From positions 868,001-932,000 of the forward strand of contig LBCK01000001.1 in NCBI GenBank assembly GCA_000980705.1: a stretch of DNA of 64,000 bases, given 5' to 3'. The translations under genes and the position numbers were made by a program. Within the stretch, counting starts at the first letter, position 1; the number at the start of each line of letters is the position of its first letter. Under the pieces are notes generated by a model, which ran no database searches, was not told where the DNA came from, and was given only the letters and a program-made list of their open reading frames with translations. Source of the DNA: Ruminococcus sp. UNK.MGS-30. GTDB taxonomy: Bacteria > Bacillota > Clostridia > Oscillospirales > Ruminococcaceae. This document shows, in pieces, positions 1 to 8,255 of the stretch.

Positions 1-90
1 CAGTTCCGGCTGGAAAGCGGTCATGTGGTCTCCTGCTGTGTCTCGCCCGGGGATACGCTCCCGGCATTTCCGGAACATATCGCAATATAA
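1..90 (+). CDS. C-terminal tail of an upstream gene (partial)
   Basis: Frame 1 is open from the first base and gives 29 codons ending in TAA at 88-90; the visible tail ends PAFPEHIAI. A hairpin with a T run follows within a few bases, which is what the end of a real transcription unit looks like. The fragment is too short to recognise a family. The gene's start lies outside the window. Confidence 0.45.
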   Translation, partial: QFRLESGHVVSCCVSPGDTLPAFPEHIAI

Positions 91-91
91 C

Positions 92-145
92 GCCGCCTGT
101 GGGTGTCGCCTTTGTAAAAAGTCACCCATAGCGGCTTTTTTTCTT
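92..145 (+). terminator. Rho-independent terminator
   Basis: The arms gccgcctgtgggtg and cacccatagcggc pair with one bulge and are followed by seven T. It closes the partial gene at the window start and separates it from the dockerin gene downstream. Confidence 0.6.
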
Positions 146-193
146 TGTGTAGAACGCCAAAAATCGCCAAATACGCTGAATAGAAATGGAAAG

Positions 194-225
194 TTTACAT
201 TTCATTATTTTCAGTATGATATAAT
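194..225 (+). promoter_or_regulatory. Possible promoter of the CAP-dockerin gene
   Basis: A consensus TATAAT lies at 220-225. The only -35-like hexamer, TTTACA at 194-199, is 20 bp away, which is longer than usual, so only the -10 element is well supported. Confidence 0.35.
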
Positions 226-286
226 GGACAACAAGAGGAAATACCAGTTCTGCCGAAAGAGGCAGATCGTCAGGAAAAGGAGAAGA

Positions 287-2989
287 ATGAAGATGGAGAA
301 AACCAAACAAAGACTTGCCGGGGATACCCACAGCGGCGCCGGTCTGCTGAGACGGATGGCGGCGGCAGTGGTGTCCGTGGTTCTGCTGGTCACCGGGCTG
401 TCGCTGCACAGCGTGGTAAATGCGGAAACCACCCTGCCTGTGCTGGAGACCGACGTGACCCAAGGCACATCGGACACCACGCTGGTGGGCATACCGGGTA
501 CGTATATCCAGCAGATCAGCGAGGCGCTGGAACTGATAAACAGTTACCGGAAAGAGGCGTGCGACAACGGCTATCCCAATCCCAGCACTGGCGCAGCGCT
601 GACCTCCTCGGACTATGTGCCGATCCAGTGGTCGGATGACCTGGAATACATTGCACGAATCCGTGCGGCAGAGAGTTCTCAGACCATGGGTCATGTCCGC
701 ACAAACGGAAACAGCTGTTTCAACATCTATTCGCCTAACGGGATGCGCTCGTTCGGCGAGTGTCTGGCGTGGAACTACAGCAAGAACGTGCTGGACGGTA
801 TCGAACAGTGGTACGAGGAAAAATCGGACTATCTGAACAACACCGGCGGTGTCACCGGACACTATACCAGCATGATCGACCCGAAAAACACCCGGGTCGG
901 CATCGGCACATTTTATACCAAGCTGGCACGGTATCCGAATACCACCTGTGCGGAGTATAATTCTGTCGGTTCCGGAAATTCCCTGGACTTCACCTATGGG
1001 GACTGTGTGCAGAAGATCGAGGTAAAAACTGCGGATCTGACATTTCAGCCGAAGGGGCTGGAGGAAATGACAGTGGGTGAAACACAGACGCTGGAACTGG
1101 AAATGTCCTATCAGCAGAAAAAGGGATTCCTTGCGGAAGAACCGATTTCGGCAAGCTGGCGCTCTTCCGATTCCTCTGTTTTGACGGTCAGCGGCAATAC
1201 CGTGACGGCAGTATCCGCAGGCACTGCATCTGTTATCGCATCGGTAAACGGTACAGATTATGCCGCAGAAGTGACCGTGAAAGAGGCATCTCAGACGACA
1301 ACACGCCCGGAACTGACGGATGACGAGCTTTACCTGTCATTTCACAATGTAGAATTGTCACTGGAAGAGCTGGAAAAGGCAAATTATATTGTCAATATTC
1401 CGGTGTATGCCTCCAGAGATTTTAACAAGATTCAGTTCAGCGTGAACGCAGATGAGCGGCTGGTATTTGACGGCGCAAGATTTGGCGCACTGTCGAGTGT
1501 ACACAGCAGTCTGATTGGTTCCCGTACCACGTGTGTGGTACGGGGAACCGCCGGAGGTGACATTGCGGCAGGAAACGCAGGCGTTGTCGCTTATCGCCTG
1601 CCGGAAGATGCACAGCCGGGCGATGTCTATACGCTGGAGACCACAGCAGAAGAGACGATGCAGTGGTCAGATGCCAGCGGCAATTCCGGCGGCATCCAGT
1701 GCAGCGGCAATGTTTCCATCACCATTACCGGCGGCAGCACCTCTTCTGCAACAGTGACTACCGCTACCTCTGCGCCGGAGACTTCCACCACAGTCACTAC
1801 CACGACCGCAGAGGCGCAGAAACTCCACGTGGCACTGCTGGATGTACAGATCAGCCGGGAGGATCTGGAGAAGAACCAGTACCGGGTCAAGCTGCCCCTG
1901 TATGTGCCGGATTCGTTCTCCTCGCTCCGGTTCGCCGTCCAAACCAGCAGCCAGCTGAAACAGGTGGGCTGTGAGATCAAGGACTGTCACGTAATGTCTG
2001 CGTCCAGTGACGGCTATTCCAGCTATTCCGTTTCCAGTCTGACCGGCGAGGATGTTCCCGGCGGCGAGATCGGCTGGATCACCTTCCAGCTGCCGGAGAG
2101 TGCGGCTGCCGGGGATACCTATTATGCCGATGTGCTGGCAGGCGCATCCAGCGGCTGGAACCGTTCTGACGGCACTTCCGGCGGCATTACTACCGGCAAC
2201 GGTTCTATCCAGATCGTAGACCACACCACCACACAGACCACGGAAACTACATCTGTAACAACGTCCACAGAGACCACAACCTCTGCCGCACCGGGAAAGA
2301 ATCTGACCGTTTCCGTGGGAAATGTTACCGTGACCCCGGAAGAATTGGCGGCAGAAGATAACATCGTAGAGCTGCCCATTTCCGCAGACCGGTCGTATTC
2401 TACCATCGCTTTCGGCATCACCTGGGACAGCCGTCTGACCTATGTGGAGAGCGGCGCAGATAAGGGCATGGGCATTGCCGGACAGGGTGACCGCTTTATC
2501 TGGTGGGCGAACAGCGCCGGCGGAAATGTGCCTGCCGGAAAGATCGGCTATGTCCGGTTCCGTCTGCCGGAGGATGCAGAGGACGGGGATGTCTATGTGG
2601 TGAACCTGTCTGCACGCTCTGCCGGCGGCAAGGATGCCCGCTGGACGGACAATCTCACCGGGCTGTCGGGCGTGCCGCTGACGGTGGGCGGTTCGATCCG
2701 GGTCGGTGCATCTGGGCAGACCACCACAGAGACGACAGTCTCCTCGGGGACCACAACCACCACAGCGGCAGTACAGAGCATCCTCTACGGAGATGTGAAT
2801 GTAGACGGCAGAGTGGATATCACAGACGCTGTACTGCTGAATAAGGCGGTTTCCGGTGCAGTATCGTTCGACAGCCAGCAGCGGAGCAACGGAGACTGCG
2901 ATGTCAGCGGCGAGATCAACGGTACGGACGCCATTCTGCTGATGCAGTTCCTGGCGCATATCATTGATACGCTGCCGGATCGGGGATAA
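287..2989 (+). CDS. Secreted CAP/SCP-domain protein with cohesin-like repeats and a C-terminal dockerin
   Basis: A 900-residue secreted protein. The ATG at 287 is chosen because GGAGAAG lies just upstream and a signal peptide follows at once (RRMAAAVVSVVLLVTGLSL, predicted cleavage after VNA). Order of modules: CAP/SCP domain at about residues 79-210 (ELINSYRKEA, MGHVRTNG, GECLAWNY), a BIG2-type Ig fold at about 248-334, then three homologous modules at about 348-483, 511-645 and 671-808. Each of the three starts with a VxVxxxELxxxxY-like strand and contains GxxG.V.YRLPE followed by a GD.Y segment; these resemble cohesin-fold modules. Threonine-rich linkers separate them. The C-terminus (about 831-900) is a type I dockerin with two calcium loops, GDVNVDGRVDITDAVLL and GDCDVSGEINGTDAILL. 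The likely role is a cell-surface or cellulosome-type scaffold component; the CAP activity is unknown. Cohesin assignment of the repeats is inference. Confidence 0.85.
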   Translation: MKMEKTKQRLAGDTHSGAGLLRRMAAAVVSVVLLVTGLSLHSVVNAETTLPVLETDVTQGTSDTTLVGIPGTYIQQISEALELINSYRKEACDNGYPNPSTGAALTSSDYVPIQWSDDLEYIARIRAAESSQTMGHVRTNGNSCFNIYSPNGMRSFGECLAWNYSKNVLDGIEQWYEEKSDYLNNTGGVTGHYTSMIDPKNTRVGIGTFYTKLARYPNTTCAEYNSVGSGNSLDFTYGDCVQKIEVKTADLTFQPKGLEEMTVGETQTLELEMSYQQKKGFLAEEPISASWRSSDSSVLTVSGNTVTAVSAGTASVIASVNGTDYAAEVTVKEASQTTTRPELTDDELYLSFHNVELSLEELEKANYIVNIPVYASRDFNKIQFSVNADERLVFDGARFGALSSVHSSLIGSRTTCVVRGTAGGDIAAGNAGVVAYRLPEDAQPGDVYTLETTAEETMQWSDASGNSGGIQCSGNVSITITGGSTSSATVTTATSAPETSTTVTTTTAEAQKLHVALLDVQISREDLEKNQYRVKLPLYVPDSFSSLRFAVQTSSQLKQVGCEIKDCHVMSASSDGYSSYSVSSLTGEDVPGGEIGWITFQLPESAAAGDTYYADVLAGASSGWNRSDGTSGGITTGNGSIQIVDHTTTQTTETTSVTTSTETTTSAAPGKNLTVSVGNVTVTPEELAAEDNIVELPISADRSYSTIAFGITWDSRLTYVESGADKGMGIAGQGDRFIWWANSAGGNVPAGKIGYVRFRLPEDAEDGDVYVVNLSARSAGGKDARWTDNLTGLSGVPLTVGGSIRVGASGQTTTETTVSSGTTTTTAAVQSILYGDVNVDGRVDITDAVLLNKAVSGAVSFDSQQRSNGDCDVSGEINGTDAILLMQFLAHIIDTLPDRG

Positions 2990-3007
2990 GGCGTAATACA
3001 AACAGAA

Positions 3008-3045
3008 CGAGCGGTTCTTCCCGGAGCGGAAGAGCCGTTTTTTGT
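3008..3045 (+). terminator. Rho-independent terminator
   Basis: The arms agcggttctt and aagagccgtt pair with G-U wobbles and are followed by six T, just after the stop of the CAP-dockerin gene. Confidence 0.75.
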
Positions 3046-3051
3046 ATTATC

Positions 3052-3080
3052 TTGACTTTTCTAAAGAGATATGGTAAGAT
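3052..3080 (+). promoter_or_regulatory. Sigma-A type promoter of the lipoprotein gene
   Basis: TTGACT at 3052-3057 and TAAGAT at 3075-3080 are 17 bp apart and sit 55 bp upstream of the start codon. Confidence 0.75.
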
Positions 3081-3135
3081 ATATATGTTATCTTTGTGGT
3101 AAAAATATTTTGAAAAAATGAGAGGAAGATCTGAC

Positions 3136-4293
3136 ATGAAACAAAACACGATCTGGACAGGCGTCCTTGCCGTGGCATCGGCGTTTGCGCTGCTGCTGAC
3201 CGGATGCGGAAAGTCACAGACTGCCGCCCGTGACACCTCGGCGAAACAGAACGAGTCGTCTTCGGCGGCTGAAACCTCTGCGGCGGAAGAGACAAGCCCG
3301 GCGGTGGAGCAGGCAGACTTTCAGCTGAAACCGTATGCCATGGACGGCGTGGGCTGTGCGGTGGAAGTGCCGGACAGCTTTACGGCGGACAGCAGCAGGG
3401 CGGCGATCTCCGGACACCTTTCCTTTAATGGGACGGAGACCGATGACTGCATTGTGGCAGCTGTCTATGATGCCAAGCCGGAAGAGACGTTCGATGCGTT
3501 CCAGGAGAACGACCTGTTTGAACTGCTGACCTTTTCGACCACACTGCCCCAGGTGCAGTATTTCCGGGAAACGGAGATCCCCAATGCGGACGGTGTTTCC
3601 TGCAAGGCGTATGTGGGAGAGACGCTGGGGACAATTGCCGGGAAAGATGCGTATGTGACCATCCTGGCGGCAAACTGCCCGAAGGAGAACAAGCTGTTCG
3701 TCTTTTCCATGCGGGACATGACCGGTGAATTTCAGAACTACCGGGACAAGTTGGCAGACCACATCTATCTGAACCAGAACGGCTATGTGGTGGAAAACGA
3801 CCAGCTGACAGATGCGCCGGAACCGGAGCCGCTGTCCTATTCCAATGATGCCATCGGCTATCAGATCAGCCTGCCGGAGGGCTGGGAGCGGCTGACGGAT
3901 ACCAGCAGTTCCTACGGGCTGGAGACGATAACCTCCAGTTTCGACAACTACGACCTGTTCTTGAACCGTGACATGGACTATGCGCTCATTGCAGCAAAGT
4001 CTATGAGCGTTTCGGATACGGAATTCTATGCCGCCATAAAACAGAACCAGTCTGCATGGGTCGGGGCAGGCGGAAATGAACTGGTAACCTCCAAGGAATG
4101 CACCGTGCTGGGCTATGCGGCATATCAAATGGTCATCAACCACAACGCCGGCGCTGACAAAACTTCCAGCGTGGCATGGTTCATCAACAAGACCGGCGAC
4201 AATCCCGAAATGCTGGCGATCCGCTATTGCTACCAGGAGGACAGTGCGGCAGAATTTGCAGATACGCTGATAAACAGCATTACATTGCAGTAA
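3136..4293 (+). CDS. Lipoprotein with two PsbP/DUF1795-like domains
   Basis: A 385-residue predicted lipoprotein. The ATG at 3136 is chosen over an in-frame ATG at 3118 because AGAGGAAG lies at the right distance and the signal peptide then starts correctly. The lipobox is LLLTGC, so the mature protein is lipid-anchored on the outer face of the membrane. A Ser/Thr/Glu-rich linker follows. Two segments of similar layout come next (about 65-205 and 225-385), each with VPDSF- or LPEGW-type openings, as in the Mog1/PsbP-like fold. The gene has its own promoter and terminator and so is probably monocistronic. Substrate or partner cannot be read from the sequence. Confidence 0.75.
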   Translation: MKQNTIWTGVLAVASAFALLLTGCGKSQTAARDTSAKQNESSSAAETSAAEETSPAVEQADFQLKPYAMDGVGCAVEVPDSFTADSSRAAISGHLSFNGTETDDCIVAAVYDAKPEETFDAFQENDLFELLTFSTTLPQVQYFRETEIPNADGVSCKAYVGETLGTIAGKDAYVTILAANCPKENKLFVFSMRDMTGEFQNYRDKLADHIYLNQNGYVVENDQLTDAPEPEPLSYSNDAIGYQISLPEGWERLTDTSSSYGLETITSSFDNYDLFLNRDMDYALIAAKSMSVSDTEFYAAIKQNQSAWVGAGGNELVTSKECTVLGYAAYQMVINHNAGADKTSSVAWFINKTGDNPEMLAIRYCYQEDSAAEFADTLINSITLQ

Positions 4294-4314
4294 CGCTGCG
4301 GTCAGAAAGAACGA

Positions 4315-4353
4315 CAAAAGCGGTTTTCCCCATGCAGGGAAAGCCGCTTTTTG
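4315..4353 (+). terminator. Rho-independent terminator
   Basis: The arms aaagcggttttccc and gggaaagccgcttt pair across a 6-nt loop and lead into a T run, right after the lipoprotein gene. Confidence 0.85.
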
Positions 4354-4526
4354 GTGGTTGGACTGCCGTGGCGTCTGCGCAAACTATGACAAAGTTCCTT
4401 AAAAAGTTACAAAATAGATTTCAAAATTTGCCGGAAAAGGGTGCGGATTTCGTGAGATAGTCCCAGGATTCCACAGAAGATTTTGTGCAGATGTGCAAAA
4501 GTTCCGGAAAATCCGGTCGGAAAGTC

Positions 4527-4555
4527 TTGCAAAACGGTTACAAACGTGGTATAAT
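4527..4555 (+). promoter_or_regulatory. Promoter of the hydrolase-dockerin gene
   Basis: TTGCAA at 4527-4532 and TATAAT at 4550-4555 have a 17-bp spacer and an extended -10 TG (TGGTATAAT). Transcription should begin near 4562, about 360 nt before the start codon. Confidence 0.85.
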
Positions 4556-4561
4556 AGCAAT

Positions 4562-4924
4562 TGTACGGTGACCACCGCCCCGTGGACAAGCACTCGCTGG
4601 TCCGTGGGGAATTCACGTCTGCCGTCCGCTTTTGTCCGGTACACACGGACAGGGCGGGTGCAATGCAGGCGGCACACAAGTTTCAAGAGATGGCACATCT
4701 CGGGCGGATTGTCCGGACTGCGACAGATCCTCTGATCCGTCAGGACAATGTCGGCAGAGCGCAGTACACCTTTCCGCCTTCGGACCGGACAGGCGTGTGC
4801 CGCAAACTGTGTGGAATGGGAAATGATACTTCCCGTATTCCTGCGGTGCATTGCAGCGGCAGTTCCTTGCCGTACTGCGATGCAGCGACTGCTGTCAGCG
4901 CAAACACCACAAAGGAGCGTTTTT
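4562..4924 (+). promoter_or_regulatory. Long structured 5' leader RNA of unknown class
   Basis: About 360 nt lie between the predicted start of transcription and the ATG, with no credible ORF. Stems visible by eye are: 4578-4587 with 4600-4609 (10 bp, two G-U); 4634-4638 with 4646-4650; a closing 9-bp perfect stem 4669-4677 (gcggcacac) with 4795-4803 (gtgtgccgc). Inside that stem are the hairpin 4687-4701 (gagatg/catctc) and a stem 4708-4714 (attgtcc) with 4743-4749 (ggacaat) that itself encloses GATC-ctct-GATC. A further hairpin spans 4813-4841. This looks like a multi-branched regulatory RNA. I looked for the conserved blocks of the c-di-AMP (ydaO) riboswitch, which often precedes wall hydrolases, and did not find them. 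Confidence 0.5.
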
Positions 4925-6508
4925 ATGCGTAAAAAAATCATGGCAGTCGTTTTATCCTGTCTTACTATTATTGGTTTGGTCGTTTCGTCCTTTGCCGTAT
5001 CGTTTTCGGCATCTGCGGTCTCCGTGGACGAAATGACAAAAGCCGCTGTACAGATCATCTCCCGGAGTGAGGGTACTTATGGTACAATCAACCGGAATGA
5101 CAACGGTGCGGTCAGCATCGGTATGTTACAGTGGCACGCCGACCGGGCGCTTCAGCTGATGCGTTCTATCGCCAATGCGGACACCGGTTCGGCACAGTCG
5201 ATTCTGGGCAGCACCTTCTATAACGAAGTGATGACTGCCTCCAGCTGGAATTCCCGGACGTTCTCTGCGGCAGAGGGTACGGCAGCGTCAAACCTGCTGA
5301 CCACTGCGGCAGGCAAGTCCAAGCAGGATGCGCTGGCGTACAGCGATGTGCAGGGTTATATCAGCGCTGGTCAGAATCTGGGCATTTCCAATGCCGGCGT
5401 TCTGGTCTACTATGCAGAGCTGTATAACCGGGGCATGGGCGTAGCGAGACGCATTCTGAATGCGGCTGCAAACGGAGGCGCTTACAGCAGTGTAACGCTG
5501 TCCAAGCTGCACAGCACGGCGCTTGCCAACAGTTCCAGCTATTACACCAGCCGTCTGAACAATGCGTACAACACCATTGTTTCTCTGGGCTGGGGCGATG
5601 CTGCGGCAACGCCCGGCGGCGACAACGGCAGCAGCGGTGCAGATACCTCTGACTTCTCAGAGAGCTATGCCGGTACATATACGGTAACTGCATCTTCGCT
5701 GAACGTGCGCAGCACACCGTCTACTTCCGGTGCAAAGGTCGGCACACTGCCAAGCGGTGCAAAGGTGACCGTATCCTCTGCCAACGGCAGCTGGGCAGCG
5801 GTTTCCTACAACGGTATCAGCGGCTACTGCTCTATGGATTACCTCAAGCAGGAGGCTGCACAGACCACAGCGCCGCCGCAGACGACTGCACCGGCAGAGA
5901 CCACAACTACTGCGGCACCTTCGGATGCCAATTTCAGCGAAAGCTATGCTGGTACCTACAGCGTGACTGCATCTTCTCTGAACATACGCAGTGCGCCGTC
6001 TACGTCTGCCTCTAAGGTGGGCAGCATTCCCAACGGTGCAAAGGTAACAGTCACTGCCGCAGACGGCAAGTGGGCAGCGGTTTCCTATAACGGCGTCAGC
6101 GGTTACTGCTCCATGGATTACCTCAAGCAGGAGAGTGCGCAGACCACTGCAACTACAACGGCTGCACCGGAAGAGACAACTACAACCACAACGACTACAA
6201 CTACAACTGCCGCACCGGATACAACGGCACCGGCAGAGACCACCGCAGCACCGACAACTACCACTGACATTGACATGGGTCGTGTGGACGAGAGCTATGT
6301 TTCGCTCTACGGCGATGTCAACTGCGATGGCACGATCGATATTCTGGATGCCGTTCTGCTGCAAAAGTATCTGAACGGCAGCGTACAGCTGAACTACACG
6401 CAGCTCGCCAATGCGGACTGCCAGAAGGACAGCGAACTGGACAACACGGATGTAACTGTGATTATGCAGTATCTGCTGAGAAGTTTCACTTCTCTGCCGG
6501 TTGCATAA
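4925..6508 (+). CDS. Secreted cell-wall hydrolase-like protein with two SH3b domains and a dockerin
   Basis: A 527-residue secreted protein. The ATG at 4925 has AAAGGAG upstream and starts a signal peptide (MRKKIMAVVLSCLTIIGLVV, cleavage near SASA); longer versions of the frame run through the structured leader. Residues about 34-225 form a lysozyme-like domain with the segment SRSEGTYGTINRNDNGAVSI, where the Glu is the likely catalytic acid, and MLQWHADRAL. Two bacterial SH3 (SH3b) repeats follow at about 252-311 and 343-402 (ASSLNVRSTPS and ASSLNIRSAPS), then a Thr-rich linker. A type I dockerin closes the protein at about 459-527 (GDVNCDGTIDILDAVLL). The likely job is peptidoglycan binding and cleavage at the cell surface, docked to a cohesin scaffold. 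The enzymatic class is inferred from the motif only. Confidence 0.8.
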   Translation: MRKKIMAVVLSCLTIIGLVVSSFAVSFSASAVSVDEMTKAAVQIISRSEGTYGTINRNDNGAVSIGMLQWHADRALQLMRSIANADTGSAQSILGSTFYNEVMTASSWNSRTFSAAEGTAASNLLTTAAGKSKQDALAYSDVQGYISAGQNLGISNAGVLVYYAELYNRGMGVARRILNAAANGGAYSSVTLSKLHSTALANSSSYYTSRLNNAYNTIVSLGWGDAAATPGGDNGSSGADTSDFSESYAGTYTVTASSLNVRSTPSTSGAKVGTLPSGAKVTVSSANGSWAAVSYNGISGYCSMDYLKQEAAQTTAPPQTTAPAETTTTAAPSDANFSESYAGTYSVTASSLNIRSAPSTSASKVGSIPNGAKVTVTAADGKWAAVSYNGVSGYCSMDYLKQESAQTTATTTAAPEETTTTTTTTTTTAAPDTTAPAETTAAPTTTTDIDMGRVDESYVSLYGDVNCDGTIDILDAVLLQKYLNGSVQLNYTQLANADCQKDSELDNTDVTVIMQYLLRSFTSLPVA

Positions 6509-6540
6509 CACGACAAAACAATAAGACAGATAAAACGACA

Positions 6541-6577
6541 AACGCTGTACCCGGAGTGATCTGGGTACAGCGTTTTT
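6541..6577 (+). terminator. Rho-independent terminator
   Basis: A 12-bp perfect stem (aacgctgtaccc with gggtacagcgtt) is followed by TTTTTGTG. It may also stop transcripts arriving from rmlA on the other strand. Confidence 0.85.
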
Positions 6578-6614
6578 GTGTTATGTGACGTGTTATTGCT
6601 GATGATGCAGGGAA

Positions 6615-6636
6615 GTGACAAGATTCGAACTTGCGG
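6615..6636. repeat. Distal copy of the tRNA-Pro T-arm sequence (putative att site)
   Basis: It reads as the 3' part of a tRNA on the minus strand (GTTCGAATC) but has no tRNA body next to it, so it is a displaced tail and not a second tRNA gene. It matches 54719-54740 exactly. Confidence 0.55.
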
Positions 6637-6679
6637 GATTTGGGGTGGATTTGACGCAATTTCGGGCTTTTTTGGGGGA

Positions 6680-6703
6680 GGTTGCCATTTTTGGTTGCCA
6701 TTG
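6680..6703. repeat. Two GGTTGCCATT repeats next to the distal att-like site
   Basis: GGTTGCCATT occurs at 6680 and 6693, in the same orientation as the ACTTGCCATTT copies at 54579, 54591 and 54612. The shared 8-mer TTGCCATT near both att-like sites fits the arm-type binding sites of a tyrosine integrase. Confidence 0.4.
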
Positions 6704-6742
6704 AAAATGTAGAGGGGAATTGATAAAGCTGCAAATTCAGGT

Positions 6743-7630
6743 TTAATACTTCACCTTTCCCTCAGCCACTGCTCTGAGATGTGCACCGTAGGGACTCTTT
6801 CCATAAGCCTCAGCGGATTGGAGCAGGTCATTTTTGCTGATCCAGCCGTTGATGAATGCAATTTCTTCTGGGGCTGAAATGGTGATTCCTTGGCGGTTTT
6901 GTATCATTTCTACAAAGTTTGCTGCATCAAGCAGGCTTGAAACGGTTCCAGTGTCAAGCCATGCAAAACCTCTTCCAAGCAGCTGCACATCAAGCAGACC
7001 GTCGTTGAGGTACATATCGTTCAGTGTGGTGATCTCCAGTTCTCCACGAGCCGAAGGTTTAACAGTATTTGCTCTTTCGCTGACGCCTGCCGGGTAGAAG
7101 TAAAGACCTGTAACTGCATAATTGCTCTTGGGATTTGATGGCTTTTCTTCAATGCTGAGCGCTTTGTTGTTTTCATCAAATTCAATGACGCCAAATCGTT
7201 CCGGATCGGGGACATAATAACCAAATACCGTTGCACGGCCGTTCTCTTCTGCATTTTTTACAGCAGATTTGAGCAGTGTTCGGAATCCGTTTCCATAGAA
7301 AATGTTGTCGCCCAGAACCATTGCGCCAGCCTCTCCGTTGAGAAATTTCTCGCCGAGAATGAAAGCCTGTGCCAGTCCATCTGGACTGGGCTGGACTTTA
7401 TAGGACAGATTGATCCCATACTGACTGCCGTCACCGAGAAGTGCCTGAAACCGTGGTGTATCGTCAGGTGTGCTGATAATCAGAATATCCTGGATACCTG
7501 CCAGCATCAGTGTGGACAGGGGATAGTAGATCATTGGTTTATCATAGATCGGGAGCAGTTGTTTCGAGGTGACTTTTGTCAGCGGATAAAGCCGTGTGCC
7601 GCTGCCGCCTGCAAGAACAATTCCTTTCAT
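6743..7630 (-). CDS. rmlA: Glucose-1-phosphate thymidylyltransferase
   Basis: RmlA joins dTTP and glucose-1-phosphate to dTDP-glucose, the first step to dTDP-L-rhamnose, in the cytoplasm. At 295 residues it has the normal family length. The nucleotide-binding signature [11 protein letters not shown] is at residues 8-18, followed by [16 protein letters not shown]; the VLGDNIFYG segment that holds the metal-binding Asp is present. It is the last gene of the rmlB-rmlD-rmlC-rmlA run, 16 bp after rmlC, so co-transcription is likely. Confidence 0.95.
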   Translation of the reverse strand: MKGIVLAGGSGTRLYPLTKVTSKQLLPIYDKPMIYYPLSTLMLAGIQDILIISTPDDTPRFQALLGDGSQYGINLSYKVQPSPDGLAQAFILGEKFLNGEAGAMVLGDNIFYGNGFRTLLKSAVKNAEENGRATVFGYYVPDPERFGVIEFDENNKALSIEEKPSNPKSNYAVTGLYFYPAGVSERANTVKPSARGELEITTLNDMYLNDGLLDVQLLGRGFAWLDTGTVSSLLDAANFVEMIQNRQGITISAPEEIAFINGWISKNDLLQSAEAYGKSPYGAHLRAVAEGKVKY

Positions 7631-7646
7631 ATCCGATTACTCCTTT

Positions 7647-8255
7647 TCAAAACTGAAATGTATCCTTTAATCCAACCCACTTCTGATCCTTATCACTCAG
7701 ATTCAGCTTCGTGCCATCTTTCAGTGCATAGCCCTCAGCAGAGGCGGAGCCATTATAATTTCCAACCAATTCTGGCCAAACGATCCCGATCTCCGGGTCA
7801 TTCCAAGCCAGACCACCTTCGTCATTCGGATGCCAGAAGTCATCGCACTTGTAGCAGAATTCCGCAATATCCGAAAGTACCAGAAAGCCGTGGGCGAATC
7901 CCTTGGGGATCAGGAACTGCTTTTTGTTTTCTTCTGTCAGTTCCACACCATACCACTTGCCGTAGGTGTCAGAATCCTTTCTCAGGTCAACAGCAACGTC
8001 AAAAACACTGCCCTTGATGACTCTGACAAGCTTTGTCTGCGGAAACTGTTTCTGGAAGTGCAGTCCTCTCAGTACGCCCTTGGTGGAGCAGGACTGATTG
8101 TCCTGTACAAAGTCAATATGGATCCCAGCCTCTTCCATGTCTCTCTGGGAGTAAGTCTCCATGAAGTATCCACGATTATCGCCGTGAACGGTAGGGGTGA
8201 TGACGCAAAGCCCTTCAATGCCGCCTACATTCTTTTCTACTGTAATCTGTCCCAT
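7647..8255 (-). CDS. rmlC: dTDP-4-dehydrorhamnose 3,5-epimerase
   Basis: RmlC epimerises dTDP-4-keto-6-deoxyglucose to the L-lyxo form. The ATG at 8255 is chosen because it overlaps the rmlD stop (TAATG) and has GGAG upstream inside rmlD; a longer in-frame start at 8300 would extend into rmlD. With 202 residues it fits the family. The cupin fold signature GVLRGLHFQ with the catalytic His and the later FAHGFLVLSD segment are intact. Translational coupling to rmlD is expected from the overlap. Confidence 0.94.
   Translation of the reverse strand: MGQITVEKNVGGIEGLCVITPTVHGDNRGYFMETYSQRDMEEAGIHIDFVQDNQSCSTKGVLRGLHFQKQFPQTKLVRVIKGSVFDVAVDLRKDSDTYGKWYGVELTEENKKQFLIPKGFAHGFLVLSDIAEFCYKCDDFWHPNDEGGLAWNDPEIGIVWPELVGNYNGSASAEGYALKDGTKLNLSDKDQKWVGLKDTFQF

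Noticed and set aside
4562..4924. c-di-AMP (ydaO) riboswitch in the hydrolase leader
   Set aside because: The conserved blocks around GGGGUGAAU and the CCGUCAGCUAACC-like segment are absent; only the gene context fits.
6601..6700. A second tRNA gene
   Set aside because: Only the T-arm part is present; no acceptor, D arm or anticodon arm can be folded on either strand.
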